A stretch of DNA of 41,548 nt from Chara braunii (GCA_003427395.1 BFEA01000134.1:306620-348167); one strand, 5' to 3'; counted from the first letter of the stretch, positions 1 to 9,729 are shown. Made by a program: numbers and translations. Notes: a model not told the origin generated them from the sequence alone.

Positions 1-289
1 TGACATATTGCTCTTCTCCTTTCAGCACTGAGGCCACTGCCTCCAGGACTTTAGGAGTGTATCATACTACATTTCATTTTCTGCTGTTAGCTAGGATATG
101 TATACCAGACATTTGCTTTTCTTTTGATATTATATAGCTTAGGATGCATCGCATGGACTCTGCATGGAGCTTGCTCCGCATCCTAGATTTCTCAGCTTTC
201 TTTATTGCAGAGTTCCGTTGCTTTTGCGGATAGCGTCTTTATGGCTCTTGCGATCCATTACAGGTGTGAGGATCGTGCAGCGGACCTTC
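1..289. other. Left edge, no recognised feature
   Basis: AT-rich to mixed sequence without a convincing reading frame, RNA gene or repeat. The short open frames here are not supported by composition or by any recognisable motif. Confidence 0.4.
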
Positions 290-460
290 ATCTGCCCTGG
301 CCCACAGCCAGATTTGGCTATTTGCCAGTCCGGCCTGTGGGACCAGGCCGTGGCCTGACCCCACTGGCCATGCGGTTATTCAGTCCAGTCCAGTCCTGCC
401 CGGTACCACTGTCGGTACCAGGCCAGTCCAGTCCAGTCCAGTCAGTCCGCTGGGGGTATA
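290..460. repeat. GC-rich hairpin and CCAGT-repeat cluster
   Basis: Several inverted repeats lie close together. The segment at 296-307 pairs with 335-347 (CCTGGCCCACAG against CTGTGGGACCAGG, one bulged base). Runs of CCAGT occur at about 380-395 and 421-445. GGTACC occurs twice around 400-420. GCTGGGG and CCCCAGC around 450-470 form a stem over a GTATA loop. The cluster lies upstream of the Myb-like gene and could be the subterminal region of the DNA transposon or an unrelated small element. I could not find a matching terminal inverted repeat at the other side. Confidence 0.5.
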
Positions 461-779
461 CCCCAGCTGCAGTCTGTTTTGTGACATTCTTCATTTGCAC
501 AGATTGGAGTACGTGCGTGTTGAGTCTGCGTTGGAGTTGCGCTGTCCCTTCCAGCTCCATCTCCATGTCCCCCATCCTCATCCCTTCGTCTTGATCCTGA
601 CGGACCGCCATCCCGGCGGGTCCGTCACAGGGCGTGAGTCGTTCTCCTCATTGCTGGACGACGGTGTCGATGATCGGACCACGGAGCTTGTCGACTTGGA
701 TTTTGGATTGTCCAGCGGGACTGGTGCAAGTGGTCCGGCCAACGGCGGGGGCACGACTGTCGCACAAACGGCGGTGGGC

Positions 780-2077
780 ATGGTGGGAGCGCCGACGTTC
801 GGAGGAAGATCGTCCCGTGTCGGCGGGCCAACGGATGGGTGTCGTCCACCGCCCTCCAGTTCCGTAGGTGCCGAGCCACCTGCCGAGTCGTCAAGGGTAG
901 CGACACCCACCCGCCCTGCATTATCCTTGCCTGCAATGCGGGAGAGGGCGACCGCAAGTGCTGCATTCAATGATGCCACTCCGCCGGAAGAGATCGGGAG
1001 GCAGACGTGGGAGAACTGCCGCCAACATATGCGGTGTGCTGGCACGGACAACATCACCACTGGTGTGTCCAGGCTGCGTGTGGGGAGCGACGTGGATGCG
1101 GACGACAGTCGTCGGCCGAGTGGGGATGACGCGGAAGATGCTGAGGGGCTGGAGATCTGACCCGTGGCTGCGTGCGGTGGGCGGAGGGGAGGAGCCGGAC
1201 CTCAACAGAGGGCCGCTTCGCGTGGTGGTCGAGGATCGGCTCATGTGGGAGACAAGGGCGGCAAGCACCAAGCTTGGAGTGTGGAGGAGATGCTGAAGCT
1301 CTCTCGAGCGAAGCGAGATCAGCAAGCTCATTTTGAGGGAATGCCGCACAACAACGGCCCCATGCGCAGCAGGGAGTGGAAGCTACAGGACCTGCAGAAG
1401 CGGCTGGCGGAGGTGGGAGTGAACAGGACAACGGACGACATCAGCAAGAAGTGGGATAGCATCTTCCAGCAGTACAAGAAGGTGCAGCATTACAAGAACA
1501 TGTCCGGAGGGAAGAACTTTTTCATATTGACTCCTGCAATGAGGACGGAGGAGGGGTTCAACTTCGGAATGGATGAGCGAGTGTACAAGGAGATCGACAA
1601 CATGTCACAAAATAACAAGACCATCTACCCGGACAACGTGGCAGACACGAGCGCCCGCGGAGGAGTGACGCCTGTAATGGATGGTCAGCGGCAGCCGCCC
1701 ATTGGTGGAGAGTCCGCTCCCGGTGGAGAGGGGGGTGATGGCGCCGACGAAGATGGGGGTTCGGCGCGGGAGTCGGGGTTCAGTGCAGGGAGCACGGCGC
1801 TCCAGGGAAGAGGAAGAACATGCGCCAGCAAACCTTCGACGCCATCGTCGAAGTCATGGAGAAACATGGTGCATTGATGGCGGACATGGTAGAGGGTTCG
1901 AGCAAGCGGAAGTGTAACATCCTGGACCGGCAGTGTGACATACTTGACCGGGTGGTTGAAGCCCAGAAGCGGCAGTGTGACATACTGGAGAGGCATTACG
2001 TGGCGTCCAACGAGGCGAACAGGATGATGTGCACTGCGTTGATAGAGATCGCCAGAGCTATAAGGGACAAATCTTGA
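780..2077 (+). pseudogene. Myb/SANT-like (trihelix-type) DNA-binding protein of a PIF/Harbinger-type transposon, broken
   Basis: The Myb/SANT-like domain spans about 1275-1600, starting at AWSVEEMLKL, continuing through W, R and KKWD positions and ending near GFNFGMDERVYKEID. A Gly/Arg-rich stretch precedes it. Behind it, about 1820-2077, a conserved C-terminal block (MRQQTF through IARAIRDKS) carries QCDIL-type heptads that suggest a helix or coiled coil. In PIF/Harbinger elements such Myb-like proteins act with the transposase to bind element ends and bring it to the nucleus. Here a TGA at 1158-1160 splits the frame just before the domain. A one-base shift between about 1800 and 1825 moves the C-terminal block to another frame. 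The start at 780 is the first ATG in frame; the open frame continues upstream without an ATG, so the true start is unknown. Family assignment is by recognition of the domain pattern. Confidence 0.75.
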
Positions 2078-2214
2078 GAGGGGTGGCGTGGTTTTCGGGT
2101 GGTCTACCCGCATGCCGAATGGGTGATCGGTGCTCCGGTCCCTTGGAGGGGTGTGCTTGAGGCCGTCTAGGTGGGATCCGCACGCCGTCGGAGGGGAAAG
2201 GTCACAGCGAGAAC

Positions 2215-2220
2215 TATAAA
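2215..2220 (+). promoter_or_regulatory. TATA box, spacer copy 1
   Basis: TATAAA in the context ACTATAAAGGTC, kept at the same place in both spacer copies. It lies about 480 bp ahead of the downstream ORF and is a plausible core promoter for it. Confidence 0.5.
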
Positions 2221-2530
2221 GGTCCACGCGTACGCTATCTTGTCCCTGTCTTTCTGTTGACGAGTGCCCGCAAGGCGATGGGTGGGGGTTGGCTTGCACT
2301 GCGCGGGGACCTGATCATCGCCCGCGGAAGACAATCGCTAGCGCGTTCTTTTCAAGCGTTGTGGCAGTCCGCTTTCGTTCACGGGATCTTGAGGGGGGTG
2401 GCGTGGTTTTTCGGGTGGTCTGCCCGCATGCCGAATGGGTGATCGTCGCTACGGTCGCCTGGAGGGGTGTGCTAGAGGCTGTATGGGTGGGATCCGCACG
2501 CCGTCGGAGGGGAAAGGTCACCGCGAGCAC

Positions 2531-2536
2531 TATAAA
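2531..2536 (+). promoter_or_regulatory. TATA box, spacer copy 2
   Basis: TATAAA in the context ACTATAAAGGTC, the nearer of the two copies to the downstream ORF (about 165 bp upstream of the conserved reading frame). Confidence 0.55.
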
Positions 2537-2702
2537 GGTCTGCGCGTGCGCTATCTTGTCCCTGTTTTTCTGTTGACGAGTGCCTGCAAGGCGACGGGTG
2601 GGGGTTGGCTTGCACTGCGCGGGGAGCTGATCATCGCCCGCGGAAGACAATCGCTAGCACGTTCTTCTCAAGCGTTGTGGCAGTCGCTTTCGTTCACAGG
2701 AG

Positions 2703-4379
2703 CGGAGCGCATCGGATCGTCAGCGAATCGCACCACGTGGACAGCAGTGGCCGACGGAACGCACTGGGTCGGGCGAAGCGGGTGCCGGCCAAACAGGAAG
2801 GGGGCACGTCCCGAAGTCGAAGAAGCTCCGTGCGGGAGACGGGTCGGAAGGCGAGACGGGAGGTGAGGGGGGAGAGGAGGTGACGCCTATGGACATCACG
2901 GGCGGAGGGACGCCTATGAGTGGGTTCGGGTGAGACGGTGTGAGCAGGGAGCATATGCTTGCGCTCACCAACCTTGGCGTCTTGCCGTCTTTGCGGATCG
3001 CCGGCGCTGGCGGGACGGCGCGTCTGCAAGGGGTTGTGATCGGTGACATTCTGCCGCAGAGGGCCGTGGGTTCTACATCTACCATCGCATCCGTGTCGGA
3101 ACACGACGATAAAGGTCCGGTCACTGAGTCTCCACCGCGCCACGTGGAGGCCTTGAACACGACGATCGTTGGCGCTTTGTCGATGGCTGTCCTTCATTCC
3201 GCGCAAGCACCGAGCGCCGATGTCCATGCCGCCGCCGCTGTCCATGCCGCCGCCGCCACTACAGGAGAAAGGCGAAAAGATCGGAGGGTGGAAGAGGAGG
3301 CGAGAAAACAGGAAAGGAGGGAGGAGAGTCCGCTTGGGGAGGACGAGGACGACCAGCCTCTGAGCACGAGGAAGAAAAGGTCCCGCAAGGAGGAGGAGTT
3401 GGAGGCGAAATTGAAGCTTTGGGTGGACGGGAAAACGTTCTAGGGAACCGGTCCCGGACGGATGATCGTGGATGCTGTGCATTCCTGCGTCGACTACTAC
3501 AACGCGATCGTCAATGAAGATGCAGGCGCCAGCGCTCCGCAAGGCCTCATCATGCCGTCCCCCGAAGTCCCGCGCGTGTGGATCGAAGATGGAGCGCAGA
3601 GAGAGCCAGCTCTGCGACGGGCGAGACGAACGAAGAACGTGGCAATGCGCGTCATCCACAGCGGGATATTCAGGTCGTCTTCAAGGTACGATGGTTTCGC
3701 CCGCGCGGAGTCGTACGTCGCCGTGGATTACCCCACCGACTTGGCGAGAGCAGTCTGGCAGAGCTTGGAGTGGTCCAGGATAGTGCCGCCCAGCGTGGTT
3801 GACCACACGGTCGCTTTGAAGATGGACATCCCGTTGTGGTTGGCCGGGGTGTATATCAAGGACAGGCCGGAGGACGATGACATGGCCGCGCACCAGGAGG
3901 CGACTGTGATGCATCTGGCGTCCTGCTTCCACAACGCGCTCCGGGCCGGGCAGTGGTGGGACGGCGGTAGATTGTCCCACCACAGACTGAGCAGAATTGG
4001 GGATGCTTTCCGCCTGCTTCTCGCCGCGTGCATATGGATCATGCACATGGGAGGTGACGATGCGCGCTCCTACGACGAGGCGTCGTACTACACGCAACTA
4101 GTGGTGAAGCCAACTCTAGTGGCGTCCTGTTCATTGTCCTTCAACTGGCGCCGCCATGTGATGCACTCGGCTAACGCACTGTTAAGTCGCCTACGGAAGC
4201 CACCGTTGACACTGGGTGCTTTCCCTGACTACGTCCTGGAGTGGGATTCGTGCGGAGTGTGGTTCAACTACCACGCTGGCCTGGCGGACCCCGACGTCGT
4301 GGCGAGAATGGAGTGGATGCCATTGGGATGGGACCTTTTGAAGGCGATCGAAAGGGGGACAGTCCACAAGACGAAATAG
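2703..4379 (+). pseudogene. Conserved ORF of unknown function, companion of the Myb-like gene, two in-frame stops
   Basis: One reading frame (coordinates divisible by three) runs from about 2703 to 4379 with only two interruptions: TGA at 2931-2933 and TAG at 3441-3443. The N-terminal part is Gly/Thr-rich and then reads SREHMLALTNLGVLPSLRIAG. A charged segment at about 3265-3400 ends in KKRSRK, a likely nuclear localisation signal, followed by LEAKLKLWVD. The C-terminal 305 residues (3462-4379) are uninterrupted and rich in Trp and His (VWQSLEWSRIV, GQWWDGGRL, WMPLGWDLLKAIERG). I recognise this as a family repeated in Chara but know no biochemical function and see no catalytic motif. The second stop replaces what looks like a Trp codon (TGG to TAG). 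No ATG is evident at the beginning of the frame; the first in-frame ATG is 2889. Its position beside the Myb-like and transposase genes suggests it is carried by the same transposon. Confidence 0.65.
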
Positions 4380-5748
4380 GAGCGTGAATATCCTCGTTAT
4401 GGCCATCTTGCGTGACATGGAAGAAGGCATCGCCCGTGGAGTGAAGAGGTCCATCGTGAAGGTTTGGATTTGGCAGGAAATGGGAGTGCTGGATCGGCGG
4501 AGGGTTCCGGTTGGGGGGGGAGGGGAGAGAGGGGGGGGGTCGGAATTGCGGCTTGGAGGCGAGGGATGTTGGCGACGAGCGCAAATGGTTAGCATGCATT
4601 GAGTTGTTTCGCCATGCGAGAGCCGCTTAGAAGATTGTTTTCCCGTTTCGCCACGCCGCACGTGCGCAAGGTGTCGCATCTCCCGCCGACGCTTGGTAGC
4701 TGTTTACCGACCTCCGAGAGAGGTCGACTTTGAAGGGTATTTCATGGTGCATTGTTAAGTTAATGTGATGGTTAGTCTGCGCCAATAGACGACTGGCGCC
4801 TTTTATTAGTCTTTTTTTTAATGACTGTCAAACTTCGATCGGGTTTTGTGAGATTGTTTCGTGTACTCGAGTCCAGCAATATAAAGCTCTAGTCGTGTTT
4901 GAATATGACGACGCGTTTCTTCTTATTTCAATTTCTCTTGATCGGTGTGAATATTGTTTTTGTTTGTGATCGTTGATTGACTGATTGGAACAGATGTTGG
5001 TTTTCGATGTGATGAACACTATGATCACTATAGCTCAATACGAACAACTCTGCCTGCAAACCGATGAACTGACCCAGTGATCGGTTGATCGGTTAGCCGA
5101 CAGGCTTGTCCAAGCTACGGTTCAACGCTCCAGGTAGTCGGGCACAGGGGGTGGAGTGGGTTTCGGTGTGTTACTGAAAGCGCAGTGAAAAGTCCAAAAA
5201 AATTGCATGCGTACTTGGAGCCTGGTGAGGAGGCAACACATCAATGAAACGCGCACACATCGCCCACGAGATTCCAACTTGCAACACACGATAAAAGAAA
5301 AGGAAAAACAAAAAAAACAATAAAAAGAAAAATAAAACAAAGCACTATGGATTTATACCAAAGACACCGAAACACACCATCGTCACAGACCACTGAAAGG
5401 CGCAAACATTCACCCGGAAGTTCGTAGAGAAGAACACTGTTAAAAATTGGAGAAATAAAACGAGTCTCCTCCGGGCTCAAACCACAGAAACCGACAGACA
5501 CCGTCTTCTTCGATATGGAACTCGCGCAGCTGCGCACACTCACTCACGACAACACGCATCACCAGGCGAAAACTACACACTACTTCCTAGTTAACAACAA
5601 CAAAGGAAAACGACTGCGAAAGAACTCTCAAGGGCACGGCGCACTCCTGCGACACCGAGACAACACAGAACGCCTCCGGTGAAAGATGACCCCATCACGA
5701 CCTCGAAAAGGATGCCATAGCTACGCGCCGTCGACAGGGTGCGCGCCT
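4380..5748. other. Intergenic stretch without recognised gene
   Basis: No supported reading frame. It holds a G-rich run at about 4508-4542 (long G tracts separated by GAGA), an AT-rich part at 4790-5030, and A-rich sequence at 5290-5340. The region probably contains the 3' ends of the ORF on the left (plus strand) and of the transposase fragment on the right (minus strand), which converge here. Confidence 0.4.
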
Positions 5749-6189
5749 TCACACGTGTTTCATCCACTCGGCCAACGCCTCGCATAGCGCCAACGCACGG
5801 GGCCTATTGAAGTTCTCAGCAATGGGATGGGGTGGATGATCCAACCCCAAGTCCACTCGCCGCCGCACGTCATTAGCATCCACTTCTTACAGCAAGTTGT
5901 CGTCGAAGTCCATGTCAGCGTCAAGAAGGATGTTGTACAGAATGCACACAGCATGGAACTGCTGTGGGAGACTGTCCATATTCGTCTTGTGTGTGTAGAG
6001 GAAAAACCTCCACATCCCTTTCAATCACCCGAAGGCTCTCTGCACTGCTCCCCTCGCGACCTTTTAGTTGTTGTCGAACCTCTCCTCGTCGGGGATTTGA
6101 TCGCTCCCCCCGTACAGCACGACAATCCACTATTGCGACGGATGCCCGTTGTCGCCCAGAATGTAACCGTGTGTCCTCACTCCAACAGG
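5749..6189 (-). pseudogene. PIF/Harbinger transposase, C-terminal part (DDE_Tnp_4 / HARBI1-like), inverted and decayed
   Basis: Read on the minus strand from 6189, the frame gives PVGVRTHGYILGDNG, then VLYGG, PDEERFDNN, ARGAV and RAFG, then FLTHKTNM, LPQQF, AVCILYNILLD and a tail ending EALAEWMKHV. These are the blocks of the C-terminal half of Harbinger transposases, in order. Stops lie at 6130-6132, 6064-6066, 6025-6027 and 5887-5889, and a frameshift lies near 5990-6005. The residue expected to be the third catalytic acid (Glu in ARGAVE) is Gln (codon at 6040-6042). The segment begins exactly where the N-terminal part at 8865 stops: both carry TTGGA at the break (8861-8865, and 6181-6185 in complement). 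Confidence 0.8.
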
Positions 6190-6342
6190 AAAATTCCCAC
6201 GAAAAATGGAAGTTGAAAAAACATTTCATAAAAAAAAAATCCTTCATATTTATAAATTATCATTCGAATGTTCGTCCAATTCTAAAATTTTCAGTCTTAT
6301 TTCATAAGTTCCCGTCTAAATATGAGCTTTCCCTTCCAACTA
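6190..6342. other. AT-rich spacer between inverted transposase part and inverted LTR part
   Basis: AT-rich DNA with an A10 run near 6231-6240. CCAATTCTAAAATTTTCAGT near 6279 resembles CCAATTTCAAAATTTTCCGT near 8962. TTTCATAA motifs also resemble, in reverse orientation, TTATGAAAT near 9064. It probably contains the left breakpoint of the inversion. Confidence 0.5.
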
Positions 6343-6536
6343 CGGCCGTCCCAAGACACACCCAGCTCCGTGCCCAGCCATTCGAAAAAGAAGCGACGAA
6401 AAGGACGAAAAAGCGAGGACACTAATGCAATTCTCCACCGATCCCGATCTCCCGTGATTGGCCCAACCTTCCCAGCTTAGGACCCCTCGTTGCAACCGCG
6501 CAGAAAATCGCGCGTTACAGAAAGTGGTTCGTCACA
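6343..6536 (-). repeat. 5' end of the left LTR of element A, inverted
   Basis: The reverse complement of 6343-6536 matches 37424-37618, the start of the right LTR, from TGTGACG through ACCACTTTCTGTAA and GAGGGGTCCTAAGCTGGGAA to CTTGGGACG. Differences are few and scattered. Orientation is opposite to the rest of the left LTR (9159-11302). The end TGTGACG mirrors the TGTCACA that closes the right LTR. Confidence 0.88.
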
Positions 6537-6540
6537 GACC
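6537..6540. repeat. Target-site duplication of element A, left copy (inverted)
   Basis: GACC on the plus strand, GGTC in the original orientation, directly outside the LTR start. GGTC also follows the right LTR at 39794-39797. Ty3 elements usually give 5 bp; the fifth base differs here (G against A). Confidence 0.6.
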
Positions 6541-6934
6541 CACACACCAGCCCCTCGCCCAGAATAGGGCAACCCCCTACTCCGCCCCTACCCCCTTTAA
6601 GACATTCACCCCCCACCTTGTGATGCCCCTGCAAGGTAGAGCTCCCCCCGCCCCCTTCTTGCCTTTTAGCCCTCTGGGAACGATCCGATCCAGCCGACTA
6701 CAGTTATTGATGACACACTTACCAAAATGTCCATCGCAATTTGCAAAGCAAGGCCTCTTCAAAAATATGCAGCTCCCACCATATGCACGTATCACCAATT
6801 TAAACCACCAGTACACGACATCAACCTTGCAGCAAAATAACTTGTCGCCACAAGAAGTAAAAGGCTGGCTCGGGGCAGGTTCGAGGCATCAGAAGATTTT
6901 CAAAATCTTTGGCGCATGTCAAATCCGTACGTCC
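6541..6934. other. Flank of element A with clustered C runs
   Basis: No gene recognised. On the minus strand, 6560-6625 has four or more G tracts (GGTGGGGGG, AAAGGGGGTAGGGG, AGTAGGGGGTT), a possible G-quadruplex beside the LTR insertion point. Confidence 0.4.
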
Positions 6935-7275
6935 CAAAAAAACAAAACAAGCTTTGGCCACGATTGCAGTTGGATACACTTTTTGGAGTACTGCCCTCAG
7001 TGAGGGCACTTCGGCAGAACGAGGAACATGGGGAGCATGGCTGTCAGACTCACAAAAAGAAAAACAAAAAAACAAAATGCCCCCCAAAACAAAACAAGCT
7101 CCGACCGTGATTGCGGTCGGATACACTTCTTGGAGTACTGCCCTCAGTGAGGGCACTTCTGCACAACGAGGAACACGGGGAGCACGACTGTCAGACTCAC
7201 AATAAAAGTCGTAGAAGGAAAAAACAAAAAATGCCAACAATGTTTTGGCCGTGAAAGTGGTTGGATGCATTTCAA
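6935..7275. repeat. Tandem repeat, period ~147 bp, two copies plus a partial third
   Basis: Copies at about 6935-7080 and 7082-7210 share AAACAAAACAAGCT, GGATACACTT, TTGGAGTACTGCCCTCAGTG, GAACGAGGAACA and GGAGCA...CTGTCAGACTCACAA. A degenerate third start (TTTTGGCCGTGAAAGTGGTT) lies at about 7243. Each full copy contains the palindrome GCCCTCAGTGAGGGC. Confidence 0.8.
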
Positions 7276-8034
7276 CGACGCTAGTGTGAGTATGGGCCTT
7301 GTTAGACCCTCCTTGAAAAATCCTGAGGAATTAGGACGAAGTCCTTGGAAAATTTCAAGGAATTCGGCGGCGGCGTTACAGCGCATCCTAAACGAAAGGG
7401 TCCCAAGGAAAAAACCTTGGAGGTATCCCGCGGCCAATTTCATACGCATATACGAGGCCGCGGGGGAGGATATCCGTCGTCGTCGTGGGATGTCCGTCTG
7501 TTGCCAGGCGTGGCCCAATGGCGGCACAAGGAGGCCTGCGATGCTGCGCTGCAAAAAGAGGCGCAAAGGTTCCTTTTCGAAATTCGAATTTCAAACCCTC
7601 ATTACATACGCACCGGCGCGCCGTGACGTTACCACCCGTGGAGCTACTAGTGTGCGAAATGTGTGCGCGAACGATTTGCGGCGCCCATCGCTGTTGGCGA
7701 CTCGTTTATCCGATCGTCAGCTGGCGCGGCGCGAAAGGTGACGACGTTGGAGTGCGTGAAATGGTGTGTGTCCCACTTTCTTCTTCCTGTAGACGACGAT
7801 GATCCGGTGGTTCGCCATAGCTTCGTGCGCCCGTCATTCGTGTACGAGGAGCTGCCCTCGCCAGAGCGTCCGCTGGGACAGTGTGCGACGAGGGTCCAGT
7901 CGTCCGTCTGTTGTGCGTGTTCAACAAGGCGCTGTCGGAGCTTCGTGATGGAACACGTGTCGTAGGAGGTTTGTGGCAAGACCTTGAGCAGAGTGGAGAG
8001 AAATGCGGTGGTTGCAGTAGTGTCGGCGGTGGCC
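7276..8034. other. Region upstream of the transposase N-terminal part
   Basis: GC-rich from about 7350. No frame here is convincing. It probably holds the promoter and 5' end of the transposase gene, because the reading frame of the transposase remains open back to 7984 without an ATG. Confidence 0.35.
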
Positions 8035-8865
8035 ATGCGATGTCGCATCGAGAGAACGACGACGCGGTTCAGGACGAGAGTGTCTATTCGCAGGCAGCGT
8101 GAGCTCCTCCAGCACGTGATGGCGGCGCCAGACTGCGTGTCCATGTCCGAATCCATTATCCAGTTCTGCGCCGCCATGTCATCCGGGGTGATACCGCGGG
8201 CGGCTCCAAGGTGGTGGATGAGGAGAAGGACGGGTGACACGTGGGAGGATCTGCGGAAGATGGACAACGCCTCAGACGAGTACTACAAGGAAAAGTTGAG
8301 GATGTCCCCTAGGGTGTTCATTGAGATCGTGGAGGCGTTGTCCCCTCTTCTGCAGCAGCGGGTGACATTCTACAGGGTTTCTTTGCAGCCGGATCACATC
8401 ATCGCATATGTGTTGTACCGATGGGCGAGTGGGGAAACGTACGAGAGCAGCACGTCGTCATTCAGAATAGGGCGCGCAACCGGGTTGATCGCAGTGGAGG
8501 ACGTTACGAGGGCGCTCCTAAGGGTGTACAATGACAAGCTCGTTTGGCCTACTGGGATGCGTCGTACACTCGTTCTGCGTGCCTTCGAGGCGAAGGGCTT
8601 TCCCAACTACTATGGCTGCATAGACTGCACTCATGTTTACGTCGACAAACCGGCCAACGCTCCTTCAGAGAACTACTTCGACCGGAAGCATCGTTTTTCC
8701 GTTGTAGCGCAGGTGGTGGTGGACCTGGAGTTGCGAATCAGGGACGTTTTCGTCGGTTACCCAGGGAGCTGCCATGACATTCGGGTGCTTCAGCTCTCCA
8801 GTTTGTGGGCGCGTGCGAAGGAGGGGGATATATTCTGTGGACGTCCTGTTGTGCTGCCATTTGGA
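8035..8865 (+). pseudogene. PIF/Harbinger transposase, N-terminal part (DDE_Tnp_4 / HARBI1-like), truncated
   Basis: From ATG 8035 the frame gives a basic N-terminal region, then WEDLRKMDNASDEYYKEKLRM, PDHIIAYVLYRWASGETYESS, FRIGRATGLIAVEDVTRAL and the catalytic blocks. The first catalytic Asp is in GCIDCTH (codon 8623-8625) and the second in GYPGSCHDIRVL (codon 8776-8778). The signature YFDRKHRFSVVAQVVVD lies between them. The family match ends at LPFG (8865); the next bases are AT-rich and give an unrelated tail to a stop at 8928. The rest of the enzyme, beginning with the same P-x-G-V-R-T region, is on the minus strand at 5749-6189. The protein would have cut and pasted the transposon in the nucleus, with the Myb-like partner. 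This part has no stop codon, unlike the C-terminal part. ATG 8035 is the first in frame. Confidence 0.85.
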
Positions 8866-9158
8866 CAACGAAAAAAATTCCAAGAATTAAATAATCATTC
8901 TATAGTGAAATTACATTCCAAATTTTAAATTTTCACTCCATCTTAAAAAATGTCATTCCAATTTCAAAATTTTCCGTCTTACTTGAAAACTTTCCTTCCG
9001 AAGATGGGGTATCCTTTCTTATTTGAACTGCATGCTAAAGATAAAATGAAAGTGTGGATGAGTTTATGAAATATTTTAATTAGACTTTCATTCTAAGTAA
9101 GGATTTTCGGTCATAAATAGGTTAATCCAATCTAAATTAGAAGATATTTCTTGTAATG
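8866..9158. other. AT-rich spacer between the transposase N-terminal part and the left LTR body
   Basis: AT-rich with a degenerate ~40-bp repetition (CATTCCAAATTTTAAATTTTC, then CATTCCAATTTCAAAATTTTC). It shares short motifs with 6190-6342 in both orientations. It probably contains the right breakpoint of the inversion. Nothing coding is seen. Confidence 0.5.
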
Positions 9159-9729
9159 GCGTCGTCGCGCGCGCACGATTAATAAATATAGAGGTCGTTT
9201 CTTTCGGTTCGATTTCAATCTTTTGGGCGCAAACATCGCGCGGGAAATTGCTTCGTTCTTTTTGAAATCCCTTTTGAATCTTTTTCGAGTTTTGTCGATC
9301 CCCTGATGGCTCTCGGAATTTCAGACTCTCCTTCTGGAATTTGTGCTTTTTGCTTTTTCGCATTAAATAAGAATTTAGGAATTCCGTAATTAGGATTTTT
9401 CCTGCCGCCCGGCGCCTTTTTGTCTACGCGCTTCTTCATGAGGCTGCAACGGTACTTGGATTACTGGGTGCCCTTAATCGTGTGCGTAACTGTGATTTTG
9501 GGCGGGCGCCATTGTAATTGTATCTTTCTTCTTGCACTTCGTCTCTCCCGCCCTCCCTCTCTTTCTTTTGCTGAAATTTTTGTAAGCCGCGGCTTGCATG
9601 CTCGGATCGATGCGTGGAGAAGGGTTACGTCCCCCACGCCGCGGCCAATCATGCAGAACACAGGAGCTCCCTCTCTAATCCTCACTCTAAGTCCTGGTAA
9701 TTCCGTGTTCTTTGCGCATGCATGCACGC

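Larger units (their letters stand above)
2071..2700 (+). repeat. Two tandem copies of a ~315-bp spacer carrying a TATA box
   Basis: Copy 1 is 2071-2385 and copy 2 is 2386-2700. The copies agree at most positions by eye, with an offset of 315-316 bp. The unit begins at the stop codon region of the Myb-like gene and ends just before the next ORF, so it is the whole intergenic spacer. Each copy holds TATAAAGGTC, the block GGATCCGCACGCCGTCGGAG about 40 bp upstream of it, and CTATCTTGTCCCTG about 20 bp downstream. Confidence 0.85.

Noticed and set aside
164-611. Short frames at the left edge
   Set aside because: They overlap the hairpin and CCAGT repeats and show no recognisable protein features.
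9088-9439. Minus-strand Lys-rich frames at the start of the LTR body
   Set aside because: The same composition appears in the right LTR (37564-37854), but it reflects TTTTTGAAATCCC-type low-complexity sequence and has no domain.
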